64,000 nt of DNA, from NCBI RefSeq assembly GCF_900454025.1, contig NZ_UGQM01000001.1, positions 6,076,001-6,140,000 on the forward strand. Reading direction: 5' to 3'. The stretch is from Mycolicibacterium gilvum (GTDB lineage: Bacteria; Actinomycetota; Actinomycetes; Mycobacteriales; Mycobacteriaceae). The notes beneath the pieces are model-generated. The model had not been told where the DNA came from and did no database searches. It saw nothing but the letters and a program-made list of their open reading frames with translations. Below, one piece after another: positions 34,695 to 43,548 of this stretch (position 1 is its first letter; each line of letters begins with the position of its first letter). The position numbers were made by a program, and so were the translations under genes.

Positions 34695-36767
34695 ATGGCG
34701 CTCGTACCGCTCAATCTCCTTGTCACCCATGACGGCAAGTCCAAGCGCCAGCACGTCACCTGCGTTCACAAGTGCGGCGACGCGTGCTCGAAACCGGTGC
34801 CCAACACCAGCGACAACGCGTACTTCGGCGACATCGCCAAAGCCGTCTCCCGTCGTTCCGTCCTGCAGGCCGGCGGAATGGCCGTGCTCGCCGTCGGAGC
34901 CGGTTCCGCGCTGGCCGCCTGCTCCAACACCTCCCAGCCCGCGCCGACGACCTCGTCGTCGACCGCTGCCGCGCAGCCGCCGGCGGGCATGAACTTCGCA
35001 TCCGTCGCACCCAACAGCGAGGATGTCGTCGTCGCCGCCGACGGCTACGAGCAGGCCGTCGTCATCAGCTGGGGCGACCCGGTCCTGCCCGGCGCACCCC
35101 AGTTCGACGTCACCAAGCAGACCGGCGCCGCGCAGCGCGCACAGTTCGGCTTCAACAACGACTTCGCCGGCCTGCTGCCGGTCGAGGGACAGCCGGGTCG
35201 CTTCCTGCTCGTCACCAACTTCGAATACGCCACACCGCAATTCATGTTTCCCGGCTACAACCCCGACGCCCCCACCCGCGACCAGTTCGACGTGGAGATC
35301 GCCGCGATGGGAATGGGTGTCGTCGAGGTCGAGCGCACCCCTGAGGGCGGCCTGCGGCCGGTGATGGGCCGGTACAACCGTCGCATCACCGCAGACTCCC
35401 CGTTCACGCTGACCGGTCCGGCCGCCGGAACCCCCTTCGTGAAGACCGCGGCAGACCCCGACGGCCGCACGGTGTTGGGCACGATCGCGAACTGTGCCGG
35501 CGGTGTGACCCCCTGGGGCACAGTGCTTTCCGGCGAAGAGAACTTCCACGCCTACTTCGGCGCACCCGAAGGTTCACCCGCACCGGGTCCGGTCGACGCC
35601 GACCGCAACGACAGGTACGGCATCGCGCTGGAACCCTCGGAGCTCCAGTGGGAGACCTTCGATCCACGCTTCGACCTGGCCGCAAGCCCGAACGAGGTCA
35701 ACCGGTTCGGCTACGTCGTGGAACTCAATCCGTGGGACCCGGCCTCGACGCCGGTGAAACACTCCGCGCTGGGCCGGTTCAAGCACGAGGGCGCCAACAT
35801 CCACGTCACCAGCGACGGGACCGTCGTGGCCTACACCGGCGACGACGAACGCTTCGACTACATGTACAAGTTCGTCTCCACGCGCAAGATCCAGCCGGGG
35901 ACCTCCGCCGCGGCCATGGCGAACAACATGGCCATCCTCGACGAGGGAACGCTGTACGTCGCCAAGCTGTCGAGCGACATCCCCGCCGCCGAGATCGACG
36001 GGTCGGGCGAGCTTCCCGCCACGGGATCGTTCTCGGGGACCGGGACATGGCTCCCGCTGCTGCGCTCCGGTCCAGACGGGCAGGCCGAGTCGCTGATCGA
36101 CGGCATCACCGCCGCGGAGGCCGCCGTCTTCACCCGGATGGCCGCCGACAAGGCCGGCGCCACCAAGATGGACCGCCCCGAGGATTTCGAAGCCGACCCG
36201 AAGACCGGCAAGGTCTACGTCGCACTGACCAACAACACCAAACGCGGCACCGACGGCGAGCCCCCGGCGGACGCGTCGAATCCCCGCAACGACAACAAGA
36301 GTGGGCAGATCCTGGAGATCACCGACGACCACGCGGGCACCTCGTTCACCTGGGACCTGCTGCTGGTCTGCGGCGATCCGGCCGCTGCCGACACCTACTA
36401 CGGCGGATTCGACAAGACGAAGGTCAGCCCGATCTCCTGCCCGGACAACCTCGCGTTCGACAGCCACGGCAACCTGTGGATCTCGACCGACGGCAACGCG
36501 CTCGACTCCAACGACGGCCTGTTCGCCGTCGCGCTGGACGGCCCCAACCGCGGTGAGACCAAACAGTTCCTGACCGTCCCCCTCGGCGCGGAAACCTGCG
36601 GACCCGTCATCACCGACGACCTCGTCACCGTGTGCGTGCAGCATCCCGGGGAGAACGACGAGAACAGCATCGACAGCCCGCAGTCGCGGTGGCCCGAGGG
36701 TGGCAACGGCACCGCACGGCCGTCGGTGGTCGCGGTGTGGAAGAGCGGCGGCAACATCGGCGTCTAG
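34695..36767 (+). CDS. PhoX-family phosphatase (DUF839), Tat lipoprotein-like
   Basis: 690 residues from the ATG at 34695; an earlier in-frame start lacks a good RBS. A Tat-type motif SRRSVLQAGGMAVLAVGAGS (about 52-71) leads to LAAC, a lipobox, so it is probably exported folded and lipid-anchored. The unusual 50-residue lead before the twin Arg carries CVHKCGDAC. The PhoX beta-propeller includes CAGGVTPWGTVLSGEENFH (about 272-290) and FKHEGANIHVTSDG, which supply calcium and iron ligands. Hydrolyses phosphoesters outside the cytoplasm. Confidence 0.9.
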   Translation: MALVPLNLLVTHDGKSKRQHVTCVHKCGDACSKPVPNTSDNAYFGDIAKAVSRRSVLQAGGMAVLAVGAGSALAACSNTSQPAPTTSSSTAAAQPPAGMNFASVAPNSEDVVVAADGYEQAVVISWGDPVLPGAPQFDVTKQTGAAQRAQFGFNNDFAGLLPVEGQPGRFLLVTNFEYATPQFMFPGYNPDAPTRDQFDVEIAAMGMGVVEVERTPEGGLRPVMGRYNRRITADSPFTLTGPAAGTPFVKTAADPDGRTVLGTIANCAGGVTPWGTVLSGEENFHAYFGAPEGSPAPGPVDADRNDRYGIALEPSELQWETFDPRFDLAASPNEVNRFGYVVELNPWDPASTPVKHSALGRFKHEGANIHVTSDGTVVAYTGDDERFDYMYKFVSTRKIQPGTSAAAMANNMAILDEGTLYVAKLSSDIPAAEIDGSGELPATGSFSGTGTWLPLLRSGPDGQAESLIDGITAAEAAVFTRMAADKAGATKMDRPEDFEADPKTGKVYVALTNNTKRGTDGEPPADASNPRNDNKSGQILEITDDHAGTSFTWDLLLVCGDPAAADTYYGGFDKTKVSPISCPDNLAFDSHGNLWISTDGNALDSNDGLFAVALDGPNRGETKQFLTVPLGAETCGPVITDDLVTVCVQHPGENDENSIDSPQSRWPEGGNGTARPSVVAVWKSGGNIGV

Positions 36768-36786
36768 CGCCCCGGTCCCGATCTCT

Positions 36787-36848
36787 GGCGAGCAGACGCA
36801 TACTCCGGCGCGTCGACGCGTGTCGCTGCGAGTTTGCGTCTTCTCGCC
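36787..36848. terminator. Hairpin after phoX
   Basis: Arms 36787-36805 and 36830-36848 (19 nt, 17 paired) with core GAGCAGACGCA. The stem resembles repeated intergenic hairpins I recall from mycobacteria. It ends 18 nt before the next start codon. Confidence 0.6.
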
Positions 36849-36865
36849 GGGGGATACGCTCGGGC

Positions 36866-37675
36866 ATGACCTCCGAAACGAGCCGCCCCATCCGCATCGG
36901 CGTCCAGCTGCAACCCCAACATTCCCCGCGCTACGACCTGATGCGCGGCGCGGTGCGCCGCTGCGAGGACATCGGCGTCGACGTCGTCTTCAACTGGGAC
37001 CACTTCTTCCCGCTCTACGGCGACCCCGACGGTGCGCACTTCGAATGCTGGACGATGCTCGGGGCGTGGGCGGAGCAGACCTCACGCGTCGAGATCGGCG
37101 CGCTGGTCACCTGTAACTCCTACCGCAACCCCGAGCTGCTCGCCGACATGGCCCGCACCGTCGACCACATCTCCGACGGCCGGCTGATCCTCGGGATCGG
37201 ATCGGGCTGGAAACAGAAGGATTACGACGAGTACGGCTACGAATTCGGCACCGTCGGCAGCCGTCTCGACGACCTCGCGGCGGCCCTGCCGCGCATCGAG
37301 AGCAGGCTGTCGAAGCTGAACCCGCAGCCGGTGCGCGACATCCCGGTGCTCATCGGCGGTGGCGGCGAACGCAAGACGCTGCGCATGGTCGCCCAGCACG
37401 CCCACATCTGGCATTCGTTCTCCGACACCGAGACCTACCCGCGCAAGTCCGAGATCCTGGCCCGCCACTGCGCCGACGTCGGCCGCGATCCCGACGCGAT
37501 CGAACGCTCGGCGGAGGCCAAGGGCCGCACCGAGGACGCGCTGCTCGAGAACGCCGCCGCCCTCACGTCCCTCGGTGTGTCGATGCTGACCGTCGGCGTC
37601 AACGGGCCCGACTACGACCTGTCCCAGGCCGAGACTCTGTGCCGCTGGCGCGACAGCCATACCGCCGCCGGCTGA
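36866..37675 (+). CDS. LLM-class F420-dependent oxidoreductase (Rv0044c homologue)
   Basis: 269 residues from the ATG at 36866. TIM-barrel luciferase-like fold: IRIGVQLQPQHSPRYDLMRG at the start, VVFNWDHFFPLYG (36-48), GALVTCNSYRNPELLADMAR (about 74-93) and LILGIGSGWKQKDYDEYGYE (about 107-126), the phosphate-binding glycine turn. These features fit F420H2-using members. Substrate unknown. Confidence 0.85.
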   Translation: MTSETSRPIRIGVQLQPQHSPRYDLMRGAVRRCEDIGVDVVFNWDHFFPLYGDPDGAHFECWTMLGAWAEQTSRVEIGALVTCNSYRNPELLADMARTVDHISDGRLILGIGSGWKQKDYDEYGYEFGTVGSRLDDLAAALPRIESRLSKLNPQPVRDIPVLIGGGGERKTLRMVAQHAHIWHSFSDTETYPRKSEILARHCADVGRDPDAIERSAEAKGRTEDALLENAAALTSLGVSMLTVGVNGPDYDLSQAETLCRWRDSHTAAG

Positions 37676-37726
37676 ACCTGCCGAACGCCTCCCGGCGCCG
37701 GTCCACCATGAGAGACTGGCGCCGCC

Positions 37727-38380
37727 ATGCCCAAGAAGTACGGGGTGAAAGAGAAGGACCTCGTGGTCACTCACGTGGTCAACATGGTGCTGACCGGTCG
37801 GCTCCGGTCCGGAGATCGCTTGGACCGCAACGAAATTGCGAGTGAGCTCGGGTTGAGCCGGGTGCCTGTCCAGGAGGCCGTGGTCCAGCTCGAGCACGAC
37901 GGGATCCTGTCGACCCGTTACCACCGCGGAGCCTTCGTCGAAAGGTTCGACGAGTCGACCGTCCGGGAACACCACGAGCTCTACGGACTGCTCTGCGGGC
38001 TCGCGTCCGGACGCGCCGCCACCGCGTCGGAGCCGACAGTCCTCGCCGACCTTGAGGCGGCGACCGCTCAGATGCGCAGCGGCCGCGACTCCCGGCAGTT
38101 CGACAGCCACGCCCGGCGATTCCGATCGACCATCAACGGCGAATACGCCGGACCGCGTCTGCAGGCCGCCATCGGCGCGTCGCAGACACTCATCCCGCAC
38201 ACCTTCTGGCAGTCCTACCTGCAGCACCGCGACCAGCTCCTGCCCTTCTACGAGTCCGAGCTGACCGCGATCCGCGACCGGGACCCCGACGCCGCCCGGG
38301 CCGCCTGCGCGCAGCGATCCGACGTGATGGCGTGCGCCCTGCTGACCGAACTGGTGCGTCGCGGCGTGCTGCGCAGGTAG
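37727..38380 (+). CDS. GntR-family regulator, FCD subgroup (Rv0043c homologue)
   Basis: 217 residues. N-terminal winged HTH (about 10-75, [20 protein letters not shown] then [14 protein letters not shown]) and an all-helical FCD ligand domain (85-210). FCD members sense small organic acids. It is followed 22 nt later by an amino-acid-type ABC transporter, which it may control. Confidence 0.88.
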   Translation: MPKKYGVKEKDLVVTHVVNMVLTGRLRSGDRLDRNEIASELGLSRVPVQEAVVQLEHDGILSTRYHRGAFVERFDESTVREHHELYGLLCGLASGRAATASEPTVLADLEAATAQMRSGRDSRQFDSHARRFRSTINGEYAGPRLQAAIGASQTLIPHTFWQSYLQHRDQLLPFYESELTAIRDRDPDAARAACAQRSDVMACALLTELVRRGVLRR

Positions 38381-38402
38381 CCCGCGCGCTACGTTGCTTC
38401 GA

Positions 38403-40199
38403 ATGAGCTGCACGCGGGTACTGCGCCCCACCGTGAAGACCTTTGCACTTGCGCTGATCATCGGGATGGTCACGGCGATGGGCCTGGCCGCGCCGGCCGG
38501 CGCCCAGACCGACCAGTGCTCGCCGCCGGGCGAGCAGAGCGCCAGCGCCCTACCGACGAACCTGGCGGCCGCCGCCACCGGCCCCGCGGCCGACAAGTAC
38601 ACCACCGCGACGGTCACGCCACTGGACGCCGTCGACGTCGACGCGTTGGGTCTCAGCGAACCGGGAACACTGACCGTCGGCACCCTGTCAGACGCGCCGC
38701 CGAGCATCTGCATCGACTCCTCCGGACAGTTCACCGGATTCGACAACGAGCTGCTGCGCGCGGTCGCCGACCGGCTCGGCCTGCGCATCAACTTCGTCGG
38801 CACCGAGTTCTCCGGACTGCTGGCCCAGGTTGCGTCGCGCCGCTTCGACGTGGGCTCCTCGTCGATCACCACCACCGACGCCCGCCGTCAGACCGTCGGG
38901 TTCACCAACGGCTACGACTTCGGCTACTTCTCCCTCGTCGTCCCCAAGGGCTCACCGATCACCGGCTTCGACGAGCTCGTCGCCGGTCAGCGCATCGGCG
39001 TCGTCCAGGGCACGGTGCAGGAGGCCTATGTCATCGACACCTTGAAGCTGCAGCCGGTGAAGTTCCCCGACTACAACACCGTCTACGCGAGCCTGAAGAC
39101 CGGGCAGATCGACGCATGGGTGTCGCCGTCGCAGCAGGCGCAGGGCACCGTCCAGCCGGCCGACCCGGTCGAGATCATCGAGAACACCTTCAGCCTCGAC
39201 AACTTCATCGCCTGGGCGGTCGCCAGTGACAACCAGCCGCTGATCGACGCGCTCAACTCCGGGCTGGACGCCGTCATCGCCGACGGCACCTGGTCTCGCC
39301 TCTACTCCGACTGGGTGCCGCGCGCCCTGCCGCCGGGATGGAAGCCCGGGTCCAAGGCCGCGCCGACACCGGTGCTTCCCGACTTCACCGCGATCGCCGC
39401 GCAGAACCAGGACACCGGTGCTCCCGTCGCACCCACCCAGCCCAAATCGACGCTCTCCCAGCTCGCGGCGTCGTTTCTGGACTGGGATCTCTACAAGCAG
39501 GCGATCCCCGACCTGTTCAAGACCGGACTGCCCAACACCCTGATCCTGACGATCTGCGCCAGCATCATCGGACTGATCCTCGGCATGGCGCTGGCCATCG
39601 CCGGCATCTCGAAGTCACGGTGGCTGCGCTGGCCCGCCCGCGTCTACACCGACATCTTCCGCGGCCTGCCCGAAGTCGTGATCATCCTGCTGATCGGCCT
39701 CGGAGTCGGGCCCGTCGTCGGGCACCTCACCAACAACAATCCGTTCCCGCTGGGCATCGCCGCGCTCGGACTGATGGCGGCCGCCTACGTCGGCGAGATC
39801 TTCCGCTCCGGCATCCAGAGCGTCGACCCCGGACAGCTCGAAGCATCCCGCGCACTCGGCTTCAGCTATTCGACGTCGATGCGGCTGGTGGTCGTCCCGC
39901 AGGGCGTGAGACGGGTGCTGCCGGCGCTGATGAACCAGTTCATCTCGCTGCTGAAGGCCTCGTCGCTGGTGTACTTCCTCGGGCTGATCGCCAACCAACG
40001 CGAGCTGTTCCAGGTCGGCCGGGATCTCAACGCCCAGACCGGAAACCTGTCACCGCTGGTGGCGGCCGGCCTGTTCTACCTGGCCCTGACCATCCCGCTG
40101 ACGCACCTGGTGAACTACATCGACGTGCGGCTGCGCCGGGGCCGCCGACCCGACGAGAAGGACCCGCTGGTGCTCGCGACCTCGCAGGAGATGAACTGA
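38403..40199 (+). CDS. Amino-acid ABC transporter, fused substrate-binding protein and permease
   Basis: 598 residues from the ATG at 38403 (a TTG 9 nt upstream is also possible). Signal peptide (about 10-36, ending GLAAPAGAQT), type-II periplasmic binding domain (about 80-310, with LTVGTLSDAPPSICIDSSGQ and FTGFDNELLRAVADRLGL), then a HisM/GlnP permease (about 375-585) with an EAA-type loop (LEASRALGFS). Fusion tethers one receptor per permease chain. Probably imports a polar or basic amino acid. Overlaps the ATPase gene by 1 nt (TGATG). Confidence 0.92.
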   Translation: MSCTRVLRPTVKTFALALIIGMVTAMGLAAPAGAQTDQCSPPGEQSASALPTNLAAAATGPAADKYTTATVTPLDAVDVDALGLSEPGTLTVGTLSDAPPSICIDSSGQFTGFDNELLRAVADRLGLRINFVGTEFSGLLAQVASRRFDVGSSSITTTDARRQTVGFTNGYDFGYFSLVVPKGSPITGFDELVAGQRIGVVQGTVQEAYVIDTLKLQPVKFPDYNTVYASLKTGQIDAWVSPSQQAQGTVQPADPVEIIENTFSLDNFIAWAVASDNQPLIDALNSGLDAVIADGTWSRLYSDWVPRALPPGWKPGSKAAPTPVLPDFTAIAAQNQDTGAPVAPTQPKSTLSQLAASFLDWDLYKQAIPDLFKTGLPNTLILTICASIIGLILGMALAIAGISKSRWLRWPARVYTDIFRGLPEVVIILLIGLGVGPVVGHLTNNNPFPLGIAALGLMAAAYVGEIFRSGIQSVDPGQLEASRALGFSYSTSMRLVVVPQGVRRVLPALMNQFISLLKASSLVYFLGLIANQRELFQVGRDLNAQTGNLSPLVAAGLFYLALTIPLTHLVNYIDVRLRRGRRPDEKDPLVLATSQEMN

Positions 40200-40930
40200 T
40201 GACGAGCGCAGTCTCCTTGGCCGCCACCGACATTCACCTGTCCTTCGGCACCACTGCGGTGCTGCGCGGTGTCGACCTCGACGTGGCCGCCGGCTCCAGC
40301 ACCGCGGTGATCGGACCGTCCGGCTCGGGCAAGTCGACCCTGCTGCGCACGCTGAATCGGCTCTACGAGCCCGACCGGGGCGACATCCTGCTCGACGGCC
40401 GATCGGTGCTGCGCGACGACCCGAACGCATTGCGCCAGCGCATCGGCATGGTCTTCCAGCAGTTCCAGCTCTTCCCGCACAAGTCCGTCCTCGACAACGT
40501 CACCCTCGGTCCGCGCAAGCTCAAGAAGATGTCCGCCGACGCGGCCCGCGAACTCGGGATGGCGCAGCTCGACCGCGTCGGCCTGCGGAACAAGGCCGAC
40601 GTGCGCCCGTCCACGCTGTCGGGCGGTCAGCAGCAGCGCGTCGCGATCGCGCGGGCGCTGGCGATGTCACCGCAGGTGATGTTCTTCGACGAGGCCACCT
40701 CCGCGCTGGACCCCGAGCTCGTCAAGGGGGTGCTGGCGCTGATCGCGGAGCTGGCCTCCGACGGCATGACGATGGTCGTGGTCACCCACGAGATGGGGTT
40801 CGCGCGCTCCACCGCCGACCAGCTGGTCTTCATGGACCACGGACAGGTGGTCGAGACGGGACCGCCGGAGCAGTTGTTCGAGGCCGCCGAAACCGACCGT
40901 CTGCGCCGGTTCCTGTCCCAGGTGCTCTGA
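40199..40930 (+). CDS. Amino-acid ABC transporter ATPase
   Basis: 243 residues starting MTSAVSLAATDIHLSFGTTA. Walker A GPSGSGKST (39-47), Q-loop FQQFQLFPH, signature LSGGQQQRVAIARAL (about 140-154), Walker B VMFFDEATSALDP, H-loop VVTHEMGFA. Dimerises with the fused receptor-permease encoded just upstream. Polar-amino-acid (GlnQ-like) class by sequence. Confidence 0.95.
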   Translation: MTSAVSLAATDIHLSFGTTAVLRGVDLDVAAGSSTAVIGPSGSGKSTLLRTLNRLYEPDRGDILLDGRSVLRDDPNALRQRIGMVFQQFQLFPHKSVLDNVTLGPRKLKKMSADAARELGMAQLDRVGLRNKADVRPSTLSGGQQQRVAIARALAMSPQVMFFDEATSALDPELVKGVLALIAELASDGMTMVVVTHEMGFARSTADQLVFMDHGQVVETGPPEQLFEAAETDRLRRFLSQVL

Positions 40931-40984
40931 CCGTGCACAAACCTCGGAGGTTTCGCGCAGACCACGCTGTCTTCGCAGGTGCGA

Positions 40985-41000
40985 CAGGTTAGACTGCCTG
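40985..41000 (+). promoter_or_regulatory. Possible MarR promoter and operator
   Basis: CAGG-N8-CCTG is a dyad centred on TAGACT (40990-40995), a good -10 about 10 nt before the ATG at 41005. The transcript may be leaderless, and the dyad would let MarR repress itself. Weak but consistent. Confidence 0.35.
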
Positions 41001-41004
41001 AATT

Positions 41005-41445
41005 ATGGTGACCACCGACGCCCAGGTCAGCGAGCTCGCAGGCGAGCTGCAGCGTGTGCTGTCCAAGCTGATGTCGGTCATGCGCCACACCGGGCGGACG
41101 CCGACATCCGGGGATCTGACCCTGGCCCAGCTGTCGATTCTGCTCACCCTGATCGACCAGGGCCCGATGCGGATGACCGAGTTGGCGGCGCATGAGAAGG
41201 TGCGCACGCCCACCACCACGGTCGCCATCCGCCGGTTGGAGAAGCTCGGACTCGTCAAACGTGACCGCGACCCGTCCGACCTGCGCGCGGTCCTCGTCGA
41301 CATCACCCCCGAGGGTCTGGCTCAGCACCAGGAGGCCCTTGCGATCCGGCAGGCGCACCTGGCCTCGCTGCTGGGCAAGCTCAGCTGCGACGAACTCGAC
41401 GCGTTGACCAAGGCGCTCGCGCCGCTGGAGCGCATCGCCGAATAG
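41005..41445 (+). CDS. MarR-family regulator (Rv0042c homologue)
   Basis: 146 residues. Winged HTH at about 35-100 (LTLIDQGPMRMTELAAHEKV, then TPTTTVAIRRLEKLGLVKR and DRDPSDLRAV, the wing). The helical N- and C-terminal parts form the dimer. Target unknown. It converges on the glycoside hydrolase gene with a 9-nt gap. Confidence 0.9.
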   Translation: MVTTDAQVSELAGELQRVLSKLMSVMRHTGRTPTSGDLTLAQLSILLTLIDQGPMRMTELAAHEKVRTPTTTVAIRRLEKLGLVKRDRDPSDLRAVLVDITPEGLAQHQEALAIRQAHLASLLGKLSCDELDALTKALAPLERIAE

Positions 41446-41454
41446 CGGACGGCT

Positions 41455-42795
41455 TCAGCCCAGCCAGTCCAAGACCGCGGCCGCGGTCCAGGACTGCTGC
41501 ATGCTGCCCAGGGGTTCGCCGGTGAACGGCTCGTAGTACTCGGCGAACGAACCGTCGCTGGCCTGCCGGAGCCCCTCGCGGCGCAGTGTCGCCGAACGCT
41601 CCGCCCACCCGCGGCGGGCGAAACACCATGCGAACAGCCACGTCATCACCGGCCACACCGGGCCGCGCCAGTACTCGCGCGGACGGAAGTCCCGCGAGAC
41701 CGGCGACGTCGACGGGATCAGCGCGTAGGCCAGGTCCGGGTGCCCGCAGAAGCGGGGTCCCTCGAGCAGGCGCAGCAGCGCCCGTTCCCGCTCGTGCGGC
41801 AGCCCTCCGCACAGCAGCGGCGCGAACTGCGCGACCGTCTCGGTGACAATCCACTTCTCCGCACGGACGTCGTAATCCTTTGCCGCACCGCTTCTCTCGT
41901 CGGTGGTGGCGATGACGCCGGTGCGGAACCGCTCCGCCCACGCGTAGAGATCCCTGACGTCGGCGCGCGGGCGCTTGTGGTCCTCCCCGATCTCGGCGAG
42001 CACCTGGCAGGCGACCGAGAAGATCGCCGAGACGAACACGTCCTCGACGGCGAAACTGACTGTCTTGGAGAGTAACCCGTCGTCGTAGCGGGCAGTCTTC
42101 ATCTCCTCCAGCAGCCACAGGTAGCGGTCGTATTCCAGATCGGACGGACGCTGCGTCGCGTCGGTGTTGATCTTGTTGTCCTCGCGCTGGTACTCCGGCA
42201 CCTCGCCGGGAATGACGTTGGCGTAGGCGCTGTCCCAGCGCGGCGAGTTGTCCATGCCGGACTCCCAGCCGTGGTACATCGTGATGCGGCCGTGCCCGTC
42301 GGGGTCGCGGCTCTCGGCGAGCCAGCGGTGCCATCGCACCATGTCGCTCCAGCGCCGGTCCAGGAACGCCTCCGCCACCGCCCGCGTCGAACGGCCGCGG
42401 GTGCGCGCGCGATCCAGGATGCGCTGCACCGCGATCGCATGCACGGGAGGCTGGGTGATCCCCGAGGTGTGCCTGCCGCGCGGCGCATCCGGGGACAGCG
42501 CCGAACACGCCCACCGGGCAGGACCCGGGAAGTACCCGTCCACCCCGTTGGCGAACACGATGTGCGGGATCATCCCGTTGCGCCACTGCGCGGACAGCAG
42601 CGTGTCGAGTTCGACGACGGCGCGCTCCACCGACAGCGGCGCGAGGCCGATCGCGACGAACGCCGCGTCCCAGCTCCACATATGCGGATAGAGCAGCGGC
42701 GCGGCCGTCGTCATCGTTCCGAGGTCGTTACCCCGCAGAAGGTAGGCAGCACGAGCCGCCAATTGGGTGGGGGCGAAGCTCGGATCGTGCGGCAT
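41455..42795 (-). CDS. ggH: Glucosylglycerate hydrolase (GH63)
   Basis: 446 residues from MPHDPSFAPTQLAARAAYLL with a GGGGGAA site; an upstream ATG at 42849 adds an unlikely lead. Sequence and length match the M. hassiacum enzyme very closely by recall. The two catalytic acids align in number: D182 in WESGMDNSPRWD and E419 in GSFAEYYEP. It hydrolyses glucosylglycerate, the solute stored under nitrogen limitation and the precursor of methylglucose lipopolysaccharides, to glucose and glycerate. Cytosolic. Confidence 0.93.
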   Translation of the reverse strand: MPHDPSFAPTQLAARAAYLLRGNDLGTMTTAAPLLYPHMWSWDAAFVAIGLAPLSVERAVVELDTLLSAQWRNGMIPHIVFANGVDGYFPGPARWACSALSPDAPRGRHTSGITQPPVHAIAVQRILDRARTRGRSTRAVAEAFLDRRWSDMVRWHRWLAESRDPDGHGRITMYHGWESGMDNSPRWDSAYANVIPGEVPEYQREDNKINTDATQRPSDLEYDRYLWLLEEMKTARYDDGLLSKTVSFAVEDVFVSAIFSVACQVLAEIGEDHKRPRADVRDLYAWAERFRTGVIATTDERSGAAKDYDVRAEKWIVTETVAQFAPLLCGGLPHERERALLRLLEGPRFCGHPDLAYALIPSTSPVSRDFRPREYWRGPVWPVMTWLFAWCFARRGWAERSATLRREGLRQASDGSFAEYYEPFTGEPLGSMQQSWTAAAVLDWLG

Positions 42796-42851
42796 TGTTC
42801 CCCCATGATGCGACGACTCGGGTCGATCTGCAGATCGGTAGGGTCTCAAGT

Positions 42852-43529
42852 GTGCCGACCGCGATGATCACCGGGGCCTCCGGCGGCCTCGGCAGCGCCC
42901 TTGCCGACGCGTTGGCGCCGACCCACACCCTGTTCCTGGCGGGGCGGCCGTCGCCGCGACTCGACGCGGTGGCCGAGCGTCTGGGCGCGACCACCTGGCC
43001 CGTCGACCTCGCCGATCCCGACGCGATGGCCGCCGTGGTCGAACCGATCGTCGAGCTCGATGTGCTGATCCACAACGCCGGCGTCGCCTATCCCGGCCGC
43101 GTCGCCGAATCCCACGTCGACGAATGGCGCTCGACGATGGCCGTCAACGTCGTCGGCGCCGTCGCGCTGACGCTCGAGCTGCTGCCGGCGTTGCGCGCCG
43201 CCCGCGGCCACGTCGTGTTCATCAACTCGGGCGCCGGTATCAACGCCTCCCCCGGGCTCGCGTCCTACACGGCGAGCAAGTTCGCGCTGCGCGGCTTCGC
43301 GGACTCGCTCCGGGCCGACGAGCCCACGCTGCGGGTCACCTCGGTGCACCCGGGACGCATCGCGACCGCGATGCAGGAGGACCTCGTCGCCTACGAGGGG
43401 CGTCCCTATGAGCCGGATCGGTTCCTGAGTCCGCAGACCGTGGCCCGGTTGACCGTCGACGCGATCAACGCGCCTGCCGACGCGCACGTCCACGAGGTGA
43501 TCATCCGGCCGAACCCCGCGCCGCGGTGA
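42852..43529 (+). CDS. Short-chain dehydrogenase/reductase
   Basis: 225 residues from a GTG at 42852 (PTAMITGASGGLGSALADAL). The cofactor motif TGASGGLG is at 6-13, NNAG-equivalent HNAGVAY near 74, the catalytic Ser in INSGAG and YTASK (Tyr-x-x-x-Lys) around 142-146. Classical SDR, cofactor probably NADP. Substrate unknown. It diverges from the GH63 gene (56 bp) and converges on leuS (19 bp). Confidence 0.85.
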   Translation: MPTAMITGASGGLGSALADALAPTHTLFLAGRPSPRLDAVAERLGATTWPVDLADPDAMAAVVEPIVELDVLIHNAGVAYPGRVAESHVDEWRSTMAVNVVGAVALTLELLPALRAARGHVVFINSGAGINASPGLASYTASKFALRGFADSLRADEPTLRVTSVHPGRIATAMQEDLVAYEGRPYEPDRFLSPQTVARLTVDAINAPADAHVHEVIIRPNPAPR

Positions 43530-43548
43530 TTTCGCAGGGCCGGCAGGG

